From positions 62,001 through 126,000 of the forward strand of contig JASMMA010000004.1 of assembly GCA_030748415.1 (NCBI GenBank): a stretch of DNA of 64,000 bases, read 5' to 3'. Under the pieces are notes generated by a model that made no database searches, was not told where the DNA came from, and saw only the letters and a program-made list of their open reading frames with translations. A program made the translations under genes and the position numbers. Each line of letters opens with the position of its first letter. The first letter of the stretch is position 1. Positions 31,843 through 40,674 of the stretch are shown here, piece after piece. The DNA is from Planctomycetota bacterium. GTDB lineage: Bacteria; Planctomycetota; UBA1135.

Positions 31843-34770
31843 CTACTGAATGGTGAGCTGGAGGGCATTTGAGTCATACCACTGGCCTGCGGAGAGGCAA
31901 GCGACTTCCAACCAAACAGAGTTGCCTGAAGCATTGGCCGAGAGCGGTGGGCTGGTCATGGTGGCCACACCAGAAGCATCGGTGTTGCCATTAAAGAGAA
32001 CGACTATCGGTGCACTGAGATCAAAGCTGTGCCCTTGGAAAATCTGACCATTGTTAGAGGCAGACCATGCAAGCCAGAAAGGAGAGTTCGATGGCGCGCC
32101 AGAGATGTCATAGGTCACAGTTGAACCTACGGTCGCTGCAGTTGGACCTTGAAGGGAAATGGTGTTGGAACCACCGGGAACTCCGTCAATGGTGAGGAGC
32201 TCAAAATCGTCGATGGCCCAGCCACCCAATTCCAGGCCACCATCCGAATCGAGAGTGAATCGGATCTTGACATTTGGATTGTTGTCAGCCCACTGAGAAA
32301 TATCGATTTCTTGCCCAGTCCAGGAAGTGTCCTGAATGTGGGAGCCTTGGGGGTTTTGCCAGGCAACATTTCCGTTCACCAAAATTTTGGCGTGGTCATA
32401 AACGCCCTGCTCCACTGAGAGCCATTGCTGGAAATGAAGCTTTACGCCGAAGGAACCTGTGCAATCGATGGCGGGAGATTCCAGCCAGTTATTAACATTG
32501 GGAGCGTAAGAACCATTCCAACCAGAATTGCCGAGGTCATTTGCCCAGCATTTAGTCCCACTAAAGGCCGATCCCGGATCTTGCCAGGCCACACCCCAAG
32601 AGTTCGTGCCTGAAGCGCCTTGTGGTGCGCCGCGCTGCCAGTCATCTTGGGTAGAAATTTGGCCATGGCTCCAGCCTTCATCACCAGTCCCTTCAAAATC
32701 ATTGAAGTGAAGTTGGGTCACAACTCCAATAATGAAGGAGTGGTCACCGTCGAATGGATTATTTACATTGTTGCCAGCGCTGTCATGAGCCTCGATTCGA
32801 TAACTCACTTTGGCGGGGGAGATTTGGCCGGGAATCGGTGCAGACCAATCGGAACCAGATGTGTTGGTCATCGGCAGAGTGCTTTCAGGGCCATCATTGA
32901 CGCTATAAACAACATCGGCACCCGTTATGGTTGCGCCAATCCAAGAACTGATTTGAGCGTCGACAACATAGGGGCCCGTTTCGTTTTGGGTATCTGGCAA
33001 AGTGGTATGAACAATATCGATTAACTGTAAATCGACCCCAGGGAAACCCTGGTCGCGGAAACCTAAATCAATGTCGGTGTAGTTTGGAGTGCCGTTGTAA
33101 ATATTGCCATCGTTGTCATCGAGGGCAAGCCAGTGTTCTTCAATGATGCTATGAATACTTCCATCGTTGTAAGCGTTCATCCAGGCGCTGTGCAGAGTAT
33201 CTGCCAAAAGGTCACCTGCGGCATTTCCGTGGGTAGTGTTCATGCGGTCGCGAACTTTCCAAAGCGCACCCATAAGGACTTCGCCATCAGCATGGACTTG
33301 ACCATAACAGCCGCCATTTCCATCACCACAATACTGCCGGGTGTTGAGGGCTGTTCGGATGTACCCACCACTTGTGAAAAAGTATTCGCCCGTAATCGGG
33401 TTGTCATAGATGTAGTTTCCATAAACGTCGGCATTGCCTTCACCAAACCCGTCGCCTCCGTTAAAGGAACCATACACATCGTTCGCCCAGTGGCCTTCTT
33501 CGTGGGCAACTACAGAGGAATAAGCGGTATTGTTGCAACCTCCACCGCTCGAATAGAAGTTGATTGAGCTTCCGTTGTAGTAGGCATTACAAGTCGATGA
33601 AATATTTACATTCGCGGTAACTTGGAAATCCATTTTGGTGTCGCTTGGATCAATCGCTTTAATCCAATTATTGAAATCAATAATGCCTCGATAGGCGTTC
33701 GCTTCAGCAGTGTCTGCCGTCGTTTTGTTGGCGTTCAAAGTGGCGTTCGCACTTACGCCGGGTTGGTAGCTTTGAGTAAGACTATGCTCAGCCCCACTGC
33801 TATCCAAAACGCGTGCTAGAGGGCCGCGGAATCTAAAAGTTAGGTCAACATTGCTGCTTCCGGAATAGGGAATACTGAAATCGCCATTAATATCAGTGGT
33901 GGTGTTTCCAGCGGAACTCGTTACATCCATAAAGCCCATAGCGAATAAAGTTTCTGGGTTGGAGGCCATGTCGGGGAGAGTTCCAGGACTTGCCCAGGCT
34001 TCGGCATGACCGCTCAGATTTTGATTGTGAATCAAGGAGCGGCGGTGCAAGATTTCGCCTGATATGTCATCAGCAGCGACATATAGAATTTCGGCAACGG
34101 GCTGGACAGTATTTGAACCTGCTCGAAGTTCTATTGCCCAAGTCAGTCGGGGAGCACGAATTTTGTTGGAAAGATGACCAATGATGGTCAACTCAGGAAA
34201 TGGAAGGGCCTCCGGGCGTTGGCCATGTTCCCCGATAAAGGCGCGGATAGCGTGCTGGCCAGAAACATAAGGGTCAGCGAGCGGGTTTGTGTTGAGGTTC
34301 TCTACGCCTGGAAGAGCATTACTATCTAGGGATAGGAGCCTGCCTTGGGAATCAAAGAGTACATTGGCAGTTCCTCTGAAAACAGGAACTCCATTCTTTG
34401 CCTGGGCAAATTCAACAGAGTATTTGTCGCTTGTACCAATGCGAGATAGGTTCAGAAACTTCACCTCCGAATCCACCAGAGTGGAGTCGTGGATTAGGAA
34501 TAAGTCGAATGCTTCGTTGAGAGCTTCTCGCCCGAGTTCAAACCAAGCCTCGTCACTGGCAGGAAGATAAGCCATGGGGAGAGCCTGGCCATAAAGGAAA
34601 CGAGCTGCGCCCGTTTCGGGCTGAAGTCGCATGCGCCAAGGACCGCCATTTTTTTCATTCCAGGCTTCTAAGGCAAGTTCAGTGGGATGTGGAGCTTGAA
34701 CAGCTGGGTCCTTTTCAAATTGTGGGCTAGACAGGCCGAGTACAGCCAATGCGAGGGGAGTCAGAATCAT
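31843..34770 (-). CDS. Secreted thermolysin/fungalysin-like (M4/M36) metalloprotease with three C-terminal modules
   Basis: 975 residues: signal peptide (LTPLALAVLGLSS), an FTP/PepSY-like propeptide to about residue 250 (VFRGTANVLFDSQGRLLSL), then a gluzincin domain with H423-E-E-G-H427 and E444-GNAD, the ExxxD motif that supplies the third zinc ligand in thermolysin-like peptidases. Residues 588-690 are Ig-like (HTTLPDTQNETGPYVVDA), about 690-868 jelly-roll (LGGWAIDDFELL), and 869-975 the shared beta domain (TVGSTVTYDISGAP...DSNALQLTIQ). Probably exported and self-activating, digesting extracellular protein. A long 5' leader is likely, with TATAGT about 85 nt upstream. Confidence 0.88.
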   Translation of the reverse strand: MILTPLALAVLGLSSPQFEKDPAVQAPHPTELALEAWNEKNGGPWRMRLQPETGAARFLYGQALPMAYLPASDEAWFELGREALNEAFDLFLIHDSTLVDSEVKFLNLSRIGTSDKYSVEFAQAKNGVPVFRGTANVLFDSQGRLLSLDSNALPGVENLNTNPLADPYVSGQHAIRAFIGEHGQRPEALPFPELTIIGHLSNKIRAPRLTWAIELRAGSNTVQPVAEILYVAADDISGEILHRRSLIHNQNLSGHAEAWASPGTLPDMASNPETLFAMGFMDVTSSAGNTTTDINGDFSIPYSGSSNVDLTFRFRGPLARVLDSSGAEHSLTQSYQPGVSANATLNANKTTADTAEANAYRGIIDFNNWIKAIDPSDTKMDFQVTANVNISSTCNAYYNGSSINFYSSGGGCNNTAYSSVVAHEEGHWANDVYGSFNGGDGFGEGNADVYGNYIYDNPITGEYFFTSGGYIRTALNTRQYCGDGNGGCYGQVHADGEVLMGALWKVRDRMNTTHGNAAGDLLADTLHSAWMNAYNDGSIHSIIEEHWLALDDNDGNIYNGTPNYTDIDLGFRDQGFPGVDLQLIDIVHTTLPDTQNETGPYVVDAQISSWIGATITGADVVYSVNDGPESTLPMTNTSGSDWSAPIPGQISPAKVSYRIEAHDSAGNNVNNPFDGDHSFIIGVVTQLHFNDFEGTGDEGWSHGQISTQDDWQRGAPQGASGTNSWGVAWQDPGSAFSGTKCWANDLGNSGWNGSYAPNVNNWLESPAIDCTGSFGVKLHFQQWLSVEQGVYDHAKILVNGNVAWQNPQGSHIQDTSWTGQEIDISQWADNNPNVKIRFTLDSDGGLELGGWAIDDFELLTIDGVPGGSNTISLQGPTAATVGSTVTYDISGAPSNSPFWLAWSASNNGQIFQGHSFDLSAPIVVLFNGNTDASGVATMTSPPLSANASGNSVWLEVACLSAGQWYDSNALQLTIQ

Positions 34771-35029
34771 GCTTCTACTTGGAGGATGTGGGGGAAATGG
34801 GGTGGGCTATTCGAAACCCGAGACGAGACCTCAAGTTCCAAGGAATGGGCCCCTCTATACTATATTCCACGCAGCGAGTACCCGGGGAGTTTGATGAAAT
34901 TTTCTAAGAATATTCATTCCGGGAGCAAGCGCGGTAACCTCTTTAAATATAAAAGGTTAGGACGACCTAAAGCCTGGGGACATTTTGGGTCGAATAAGGA
35001 TTGCACTTTCTTAACGAACCCCTCTCAAC
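34771..35029. other. Divergent intergenic region
   Basis: 259 nt between the protease and lipoprotein genes. It contains an AT-rich stretch (TTTAAATATAAAA near 34943-34955) and a small palindrome (TTAGG-acga-CCTAA). No gene or known RNA is evident. Confidence 0.4.
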
Positions 35030-35797
35030 ATGCGCTACTTAAGCTTTTTCTTTGCTCTTCTCTCAGCATGTCTGTCTAGCTGTGAAAACTCGACAAGTAA
35101 TCTCGGAGGACACGGGACCAATCCGCCTCCATCTGATTATCGCACGGAAGACCTTGCTGGGGAATGGGTTGGGACCTTTGAATCCTCTCATCCCAACCGA
35201 GAACCCATCCCTTTTTATTTCCGATGCATGTCAGATGGGTTCCCAGAAAGTGGCGCAGATGCCCTTTATCGTGACTGGAGTCTGGCCGACTCAGTGACCT
35301 ATTCCTGGGTTCGACCCATGGGCGCCATGAACCTGACGGTGATTCGCAGCGAGGAAATGATGTTCCTAAATGGGAATTTTGAACCTTCAAAAATGGCCAT
35401 TCAGGGTGATTTCGTCATGCTTTCAGCTGGAATCGAGGTTGATAACGGTACTTTTGATGTTGCGATAGGCCCGGGCTCAGGTGGATTCAACTCCTCGGAC
35501 CAACTGGTTGGCTCTTGGGGCGGAGAATGGAAAGTGGACGGAAGCGACCCCGAGCCAGTCTCTATCGAAATGGATCAGGAGGGTGTCCTCACTTCTGGAA
35601 CACTGGGAGCCGACTCCCTGGACCTATCCGGCCCCTGGTGGGACCACCAGCTCACCTTTTCTGAAGATTCAGTGGGTCGAATTGCCCCCATTCAGCTTTT
35701 TTCAATCTCTGGAGCCCAGTTATCACTGGATTATCTAATTGTTACCGAAGATGGAAGCCACCTCAGTGGACCAGGATTAACCTTAAAAAAGCAGTAG
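35030..35797 (+). CDS. Putative lipoprotein of unknown function
   Basis: 255 residues. N-terminus MRYLSFFFALLSACLSSCEN is a lipoprotein signal; the lipobox is LSSC (or LSAC four residues earlier). A low-complexity Gly/Pro/Ser linker follows. The mature part seems to contain two similar beta domains, each opening with an L-x-G-x-W motif (DLAGEWVGTFES at about residue 44 and QLVGSWGGEWKVDGS near residue 160), like lipocalin-type or DUF-type beta barrels. No enzymatic motif. Followed 30 nt later by the M14 carboxypeptidase gene, which has its own candidate promoter. Confidence 0.7.
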   Translation: MRYLSFFFALLSACLSSCENSTSNLGGHGTNPPPSDYRTEDLAGEWVGTFESSHPNREPIPFYFRCMSDGFPESGADALYRDWSLADSVTYSWVRPMGAMNLTVIRSEEMMFLNGNFEPSKMAIQGDFVMLSAGIEVDNGTFDVAIGPGSGGFNSSDQLVGSWGGEWKVDGSDPEPVSIEMDQEGVLTSGTLGADSLDLSGPWWDHQLTFSEDSVGRIAPIQLFSISGAQLSLDYLIVTEDGSHLSGPGLTLKKQ

Positions 35798-35815
35798 GCC
35801 GAGCTTTTCTGGGAG

Positions 35816-35821
35816 TAGGAT
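35816..35821 (+). promoter_or_regulatory. Candidate -10 element placed for leaderless transcription
   Basis: TAGGAT ends 6 nt before the ATG at 35828. Confidence 0.5.
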
Positions 35822-35827
35822 GGTGGG

Positions 35828-37603
35828 ATGCGCATTCCATTTATCTTGGCCCTTATCCTCTTCGGGGCCCAACTTTCAGCTCAGTCGACTCGCGTATCGA
35901 TTGAAGTGGCCCCAAGTTCTCCCGAGGCATTCTGGCTCGAATCACAGGGATTCCTCCTTGAAGATACTCCAGAAGAATCCAATGCTATTCAGATAATCCT
36001 CCCAGACACCGATCTCCCACGGCTAGAAGCAACTGGAGTTCCCTATCAGGTGCTGGAGCACTCTCAATCCCTCCGAGATCGGCTTGTTGGAAATCGTGCC
36101 CTAGACTCTCGGTTTTTTACTTGGGCTGAAATTAATCAAAAGTTGTTGGATTTAAACACGCAGTATCCAAATATTGCCCGCCGGCAAGATTTGAACGCGA
36201 TGCTTGGAACTGGAAAAACCCATGAGGGTCGTAGTATTTTTTCCCTAGTCATATCAGACAACCCTCAAGTGGCAGAAGATGAACAAAATGTTCTCTTTGT
36301 CGGTAATCATCACAGTCGTGAAATCGCAACGCCTGCGCATATGATTGCTGTTGCAGAACATTTGCTGTCCAACTATGGAGTTGACCCAGAAATTACCTCT
36401 TGGATTGACGAATACCAAATTTGGATTGCCCCAACATGGAACCCTGATGGTCTCGAACATGTTTGGAATGTCGATGAATGGTGGCGCAAAAACCGTCGAA
36501 ATAATGGTGGAGGAGTTTACGGAGTTGACCTAAATCGCAATTACTTGTTCGATTGGGCAAACTGCGGGAATTACTCTACGAGCCCTTCTTCCAATGTGTA
36601 TTGCGGCCCTTCACCAGGCTCAGAACCAGAAACCCAGACCATGTTGGCTTTTGGGCGACAGATGAACTTTGTAAAAGTGATTGATGTCCATCAATCTGGC
36701 CAGGAAGTGCTCTATCCCTACGCCTGTGGAAATATGGACAGTGCTGTCCAAGCTAGAGTTTGGGAAGCCCGCGACAATCTTGCAGCCGCAGCGAATTACT
36801 CAGACCGCTACGCAAGTGCTGGTGGGGAACACTTCGAATGGCAGTTCAATGAAATCGGCGCTCTTTCCTTCTTAATTGAATTGGATACCACTTTCTTTCC
36901 AACTTGGAATCAGTCCCAATCAGAAATAAATCGTGCGATGCCCTTGTACATGCAAATGCTTCGCGAGAAAGTTCCCATTTCTGGCCATATCCGAGATGCA
37001 TGGACCGGTGCCCCACTGGATGCTGATGTCTCCATTATGAGTGTAAGTATGCTAGAAAATGAAACTCGAATGAGTCGAGCTAGCAACGCTGGCCGTTGGC
37101 ACTTTTGGGTTGAGGACGGAAACTATGATTTCACAATCTCAGCTCCAGGCTATGAAACCTTGTTCCATTTTGAAAGCGTATTCGGGCCTCCGGTCCAGAG
37201 AGATATTTGGCTCATGCCGCAGACTCGCCCAACCCTCTCCGTTTCAACTCATACAACGGTAGGGAGTTGGATTGAGTTTCGGATGTCGAATGCTCAATCT
37301 TTTGCAGGAGAGACATTTACTGTTTTGTTTAGCTCCACAAACGGAGGCCCCTTCGGAGGAAGCACTACCCTCCCTGGCGGGCTTAGTTTGCCCTTAGTTT
37401 GGGATTCTGTATCGAACTGGACATTGGCAAATTCTGCTTCAATGTCGGATATTTTGGATGTTTCGGGCTTTGGCTCAACCCGTTGGATTAAGATCCCGCC
37501 AGGTGCTGCAGGAATGACAATCTGGGCCTCCGCGGCAATACACGATGGGCTCGGACAGGTTTTTTTTGATGTGAGCCCAGCATTGGTTTTTGAAGTTCAG
37601 TAA
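35828..37603 (+). CDS. Secreted M14 zinc carboxypeptidase with C-terminal beta domain
   Basis: 591 residues: signal peptide (RIPFILALILFGAQLSAQ), a short propeptide, and an M14 domain with zinc ligands H162 and E165 (GNHHSREIAT) and H288 (IDVHQSGQEVLYPY), substrate-binding DLNRNY and catalytic E351 (FLIELDTTFFP). Residues about 385-460 are a CarboxypepD_reg transthyretin-like domain (ISGHIRDAWTGAPLDADV), normal for this family. Residues about 467-591 are a beta domain with PPGAAGMTIWASAAI and a final FEVQ, distantly like the tails of the other secreted proteases. It removes C-terminal residues from extracellular peptides; specificity is not predictable. Confidence 0.92.
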   Translation: MRIPFILALILFGAQLSAQSTRVSIEVAPSSPEAFWLESQGFLLEDTPEESNAIQIILPDTDLPRLEATGVPYQVLEHSQSLRDRLVGNRALDSRFFTWAEINQKLLDLNTQYPNIARRQDLNAMLGTGKTHEGRSIFSLVISDNPQVAEDEQNVLFVGNHHSREIATPAHMIAVAEHLLSNYGVDPEITSWIDEYQIWIAPTWNPDGLEHVWNVDEWWRKNRRNNGGGVYGVDLNRNYLFDWANCGNYSTSPSSNVYCGPSPGSEPETQTMLAFGRQMNFVKVIDVHQSGQEVLYPYACGNMDSAVQARVWEARDNLAAAANYSDRYASAGGEHFEWQFNEIGALSFLIELDTTFFPTWNQSQSEINRAMPLYMQMLREKVPISGHIRDAWTGAPLDADVSIMSVSMLENETRMSRASNAGRWHFWVEDGNYDFTISAPGYETLFHFESVFGPPVQRDIWLMPQTRPTLSVSTHTTVGSWIEFRMSNAQSFAGETFTVLFSSTNGGPFGGSTTLPGGLSLPLVWDSVSNWTLANSASMSDILDVSGFGSTRWIKIPPGAAGMTIWASAAIHDGLGQVFFDVSPALVFEVQ

Positions 37604-37634
37604 GTGATTTCGCGCCGTTAAAATCTCCGCCCCC

Positions 37635-38546
37635 ATGGATTCGTTTCACCTGATTTCCGACTTTGATGGTGTTTGGACTGAACCTGCTCGCGAATACATC
37701 GCAATCCAGGCAAAAGTCGTAAATGAATTGTCTATGGCATTGGGGGAATCACCAGAGAAAGCTCTGGAAAGGTACGAAGGATTTGCTGCCGCAGTCATGG
37801 AGAACCCTGATCAGTATGGTTGGCAAGCCAGGCCTGACGATAGACGGCTTTCCTCTTTTGTAGATGAAGATTTCTTCTGCATGCCGTCTGCAATTGGTCA
37901 ATTTATTGACCACGGAAATCGACTAGAAGCTGGAATTGTGAAGGAGGCGATTCTTGCGCGACACGAAACGATTACAGCCCTGATGGATCATTGTTTTCAT
38001 AGTACTTGCGAAGAGTTTCGGGGTGAAGTTGAGCACGACTTAACACATGGTGCGGATCGAGTACTCCAATGGCTAGTGGACCACAATGTTCGAGTCACTT
38101 GGGTCACAAACGCGCCAACTGAAAAAATAATCGATTGGTTTTCCCACCATGATTTTCAGGTTTCCGATGCGCGAGAGACTTCTCCTGAAGAAGCTAACTT
38201 GCGCGTTTATGGGCGTGCTGGAAAACAGTGGATTGGCGAGAGCAATCAGACCTTAGACTTTTGTGGTCGGCAGGTTCTGGTTGACCGGCCCCACTATCGA
38301 GAAATACTAAAGCGTGAGCAAGCGGACTTAGTGGTGGGGGATGTCCTATCCCTAGATTTAGCTCTACCTGTACAGCTGAAATCCATAGGCGAGTCATTTG
38401 CACCTCGCGAAACCGCCCTCGTCTGGAGGCGAGAAACCCCCGATTGGGTGCTGAACTCCGTGGGCGAAGGTTCAGAAAAAGTGACTCATCTGATTGGACA
38501 CCTAACGAGCTTGCCCCGCCTTGTCCTAGGCCTCGGTATCCTTTAG
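37635..38546 (+). CDS. HAD-superfamily hydrolase of unknown substrate
   Basis: 303 residues. HAD motifs are visible: motif I DFDGVW (both Asp at the N-terminus, ISDFDGVWTE), motif II VTWVTNAP (Thr after a hydrophobic strand), a Lys candidate in GKQWIG, and motif IV LVVGDVLSLDLALP. The roughly 90 residues between motifs I and II form a helical cap. Cytoplasmic phosphatase or related phosphotransfer activity is expected. It is 7 nt upstream of the symporter gene, so a shared transcript is likely and its substrate may relate to the imported solute; this is inference. A TAAAAT lies 10 nt before the ATG. Confidence 0.7.
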   Translation: MDSFHLISDFDGVWTEPAREYIAIQAKVVNELSMALGESPEKALERYEGFAAAVMENPDQYGWQARPDDRRLSSFVDEDFFCMPSAIGQFIDHGNRLEAGIVKEAILARHETITALMDHCFHSTCEEFRGEVEHDLTHGADRVLQWLVDHNVRVTWVTNAPTEKIIDWFSHHDFQVSDARETSPEEANLRVYGRAGKQWIGESNQTLDFCGRQVLVDRPHYREILKREQADLVVGDVLSLDLALPVQLKSIGESFAPRETALVWRRETPDWVLNSVGEGSEKVTHLIGHLTSLPRLVLGLGIL

Positions 38547-38553
38547 CCCTCAA

Positions 38554-40674
38554 ATGGAATTCTTGCGCGTTTGGGCCCCCTACATTTACCTCTACGGAGT
38601 GGGTGGGATTTTCTTTTCAGTAGCCTTATGGCTTATCTTGAGAACGAAAGCCTGCCGCACAAATATAAAACGGGATCGCTTTTGGTTGGGCGCTCTAGCG
38701 TTCGGATTTCTTTGGTTTGCGGGCTTGCATGCATCTGGAATTGGTGCTGGCGCCCTTTCTGACGAGGCCAGTTTTACCACTGCCGCCCAGGAAGCCCTCA
38801 ATGCCAAAGCTGGGCCGAGCAACCCCTCTGCGCCCCTTTTTATGGCGATAATTTTGGGTTATATCCTCGTTGTTTTGGGCTTTGGAGCTTGGTTTTCACG
38901 CTTCAACAAAACGACATCCGACTTTTTCTTTGGCGGCCGCCGCTTTTCTTGGTGGCTCATTACGATGTCCATCGTTGCAACAGGAGTAGGCTCTCACTCC
39001 TTTCTGAAGTATTCAGCAAAAGGCTTTCAGCACGGGTTCTCCTCCTCTATGACCTACTTGAACGATTGGTTCTTTATGCCATTGTTCATGTTTGGTTGGT
39101 TGCCCATTATTTACTTCACCCGCGTAAAGTCGATTCCGGAATATTTTGAGCGCAGATTTGATTCCCGTGTTCGAAAATTGGCCACTGTGGCTCTTTTAGT
39201 TTACATGTTGGGTTACATCGCTATTGGCTTTTTAACTATGGCCAAAACACTTCAACCTGTTTTGCAGGATTACATGGGTTGGGACATCGGGCTGGATGGC
39301 ATTATCTGGGCGGTTGCAATTATCTCGGGCATCTACATTACCTTTGGTGGGCAAACTGCGGTCATCTTTACCGACCTCCTTCAAGGTTTTATCCTTCTTC
39401 TTGGTGGTGCTCTTCTCTTTATTCTTGGGCTGAACTGGTTAGGTGGGTTTGATGTTTTTTGGAATGCCCTTCCGCAAGATTTCAAACTACCACTTGCCCA
39501 CTTGAACAAACCTCAAGATTTTCACACCGTTGGCATCTTTTGGCAAGATGGCATCGCGGGCTCCATTGGATTCTTGTTCTTGAACCAAGGCCTACTTATG
39601 CGGTTTATGGCCTGCCGCTCAGTTGAAGATGGGCGCAAAGCTGCCGCCTTTAACACCTTGTTTCTTCTCCCGCTTTCCACCATTGTGGTCTGCAATGCAG
39701 GCTGGGTCGGGAGAGCTATATCCGGTGCACGACCCGATATTCTCCCACCTGAAACTTCCCCCGACGAAATCTTTACTCGTGTGACGGCGATTGTCTCTTC
39801 GCCTGCGGTGTTCTCCTTCTTGATTGCAGCTGTTGTTGCCGCCTTGATGTCCACTGTGGACACTTTAATCAATGCCGTTGCAGCAATTTCCATTAACGAT
39901 ATTTATCGACCTCTAGCCAAGAACCGTGGGGATAAGCATTACCTGAAAGCTGCAATGTGGATTTCCGCTATTGCCACGATTATTGGAGTCCTAGCAACTT
40001 ACCCCTTCAGGGGATTTGACACCTTATATGAAGCTCATGCGAAGTTCCATGGAACGGTGACCCCTCCTTTAGTGGCTGCAGTTTTTCTTGGCGCATTTTG
40101 GAAGAGGTTTACAACTCCAGCAGCGATTGCAACCTTTGTTGGAGGTGTGGCTTTGATTCTTGTGGGGCAGGCGAATCCTGAAATTTTTATTCAGCCTTTC
40201 GCTCACGGGGTTGCCATGGATCCAGAACATCCGTGGAAATATATGGGCGCTCTTTGGAACCTTTTGGCTTGCTTTGGCATCGGAATTACGGTCTCTCTGT
40301 TTACAAAACCAGAGAGCGAAGAAAAAGTCAAAGGCCTCACTTTATGGTCTGTTGAGGCTGCCCGTTGGATGTTCAAGGGCTCAAAGCCGAACGATAAAAT
40401 TGGATTCAAACTTCCACTCGTTTGGAAGGTGGACCCTGAACTCCCTTCGGGAACGGTGCAGGTTGACTCAGGCGCACAAGAAGGGCTTGCCGCAAATGAG
40501 GGTGACATGATTTACCTTTGCGACAAACGATGGTGGCTTGGTGGCTTGCGTTCGGCTCACGCCAAACTTGGCGCGAGCCATTCTGAAGCCAATACCGTAA
40601 TTCTGGCTTCCGATGTTGCAGACTCCGCGCATTTCATGCCTGGTCGCATGGTTACTGTCGAAAAAGAACTCTAG
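38554..40674 (+). CDS. Sodium:solute symporter, SSS family, with extended C-terminus
   Basis: 706 residues. One N-terminal helix (YLYGVGGIFFSVALWLILR) and a second hydrophobic stretch precede the SSS core, which begins at about residue 90: FGAWFSRFNKTTSDFFFGGRRFSWW, SIVATGVGSHSFLKYSAKGF, and AALMSTVDTLINAVAAISINDIYR (the conserved helix-8 region). The core has about 12 helices. The last 110 residues are hydrophilic and cytoplasmic (WMFKGSKPNDKIGFKLPLVW...), unusual for this family. Length is greater than the usual 450-550. Substrate unknown. The stop shares CTAG with the convergent ALDH gene. Confidence 0.82.
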   Translation: MEFLRVWAPYIYLYGVGGIFFSVALWLILRTKACRTNIKRDRFWLGALAFGFLWFAGLHASGIGAGALSDEASFTTAAQEALNAKAGPSNPSAPLFMAIILGYILVVLGFGAWFSRFNKTTSDFFFGGRRFSWWLITMSIVATGVGSHSFLKYSAKGFQHGFSSSMTYLNDWFFMPLFMFGWLPIIYFTRVKSIPEYFERRFDSRVRKLATVALLVYMLGYIAIGFLTMAKTLQPVLQDYMGWDIGLDGIIWAVAIISGIYITFGGQTAVIFTDLLQGFILLLGGALLFILGLNWLGGFDVFWNALPQDFKLPLAHLNKPQDFHTVGIFWQDGIAGSIGFLFLNQGLLMRFMACRSVEDGRKAAAFNTLFLLPLSTIVVCNAGWVGRAISGARPDILPPETSPDEIFTRVTAIVSSPAVFSFLIAAVVAALMSTVDTLINAVAAISINDIYRPLAKNRGDKHYLKAAMWISAIATIIGVLATYPFRGFDTLYEAHAKFHGTVTPPLVAAVFLGAFWKRFTTPAAIATFVGGVALILVGQANPEIFIQPFAHGVAMDPEHPWKYMGALWNLLACFGIGITVSLFTKPESEEKVKGLTLWSVEAARWMFKGSKPNDKIGFKLPLVWKVDPELPSGTVQVDSGAQEGLAANEGDMIYLCDKRWWLGGLRSAHAKLGASHSEANTVILASDVADSAHFMPGRMVTVEKEL

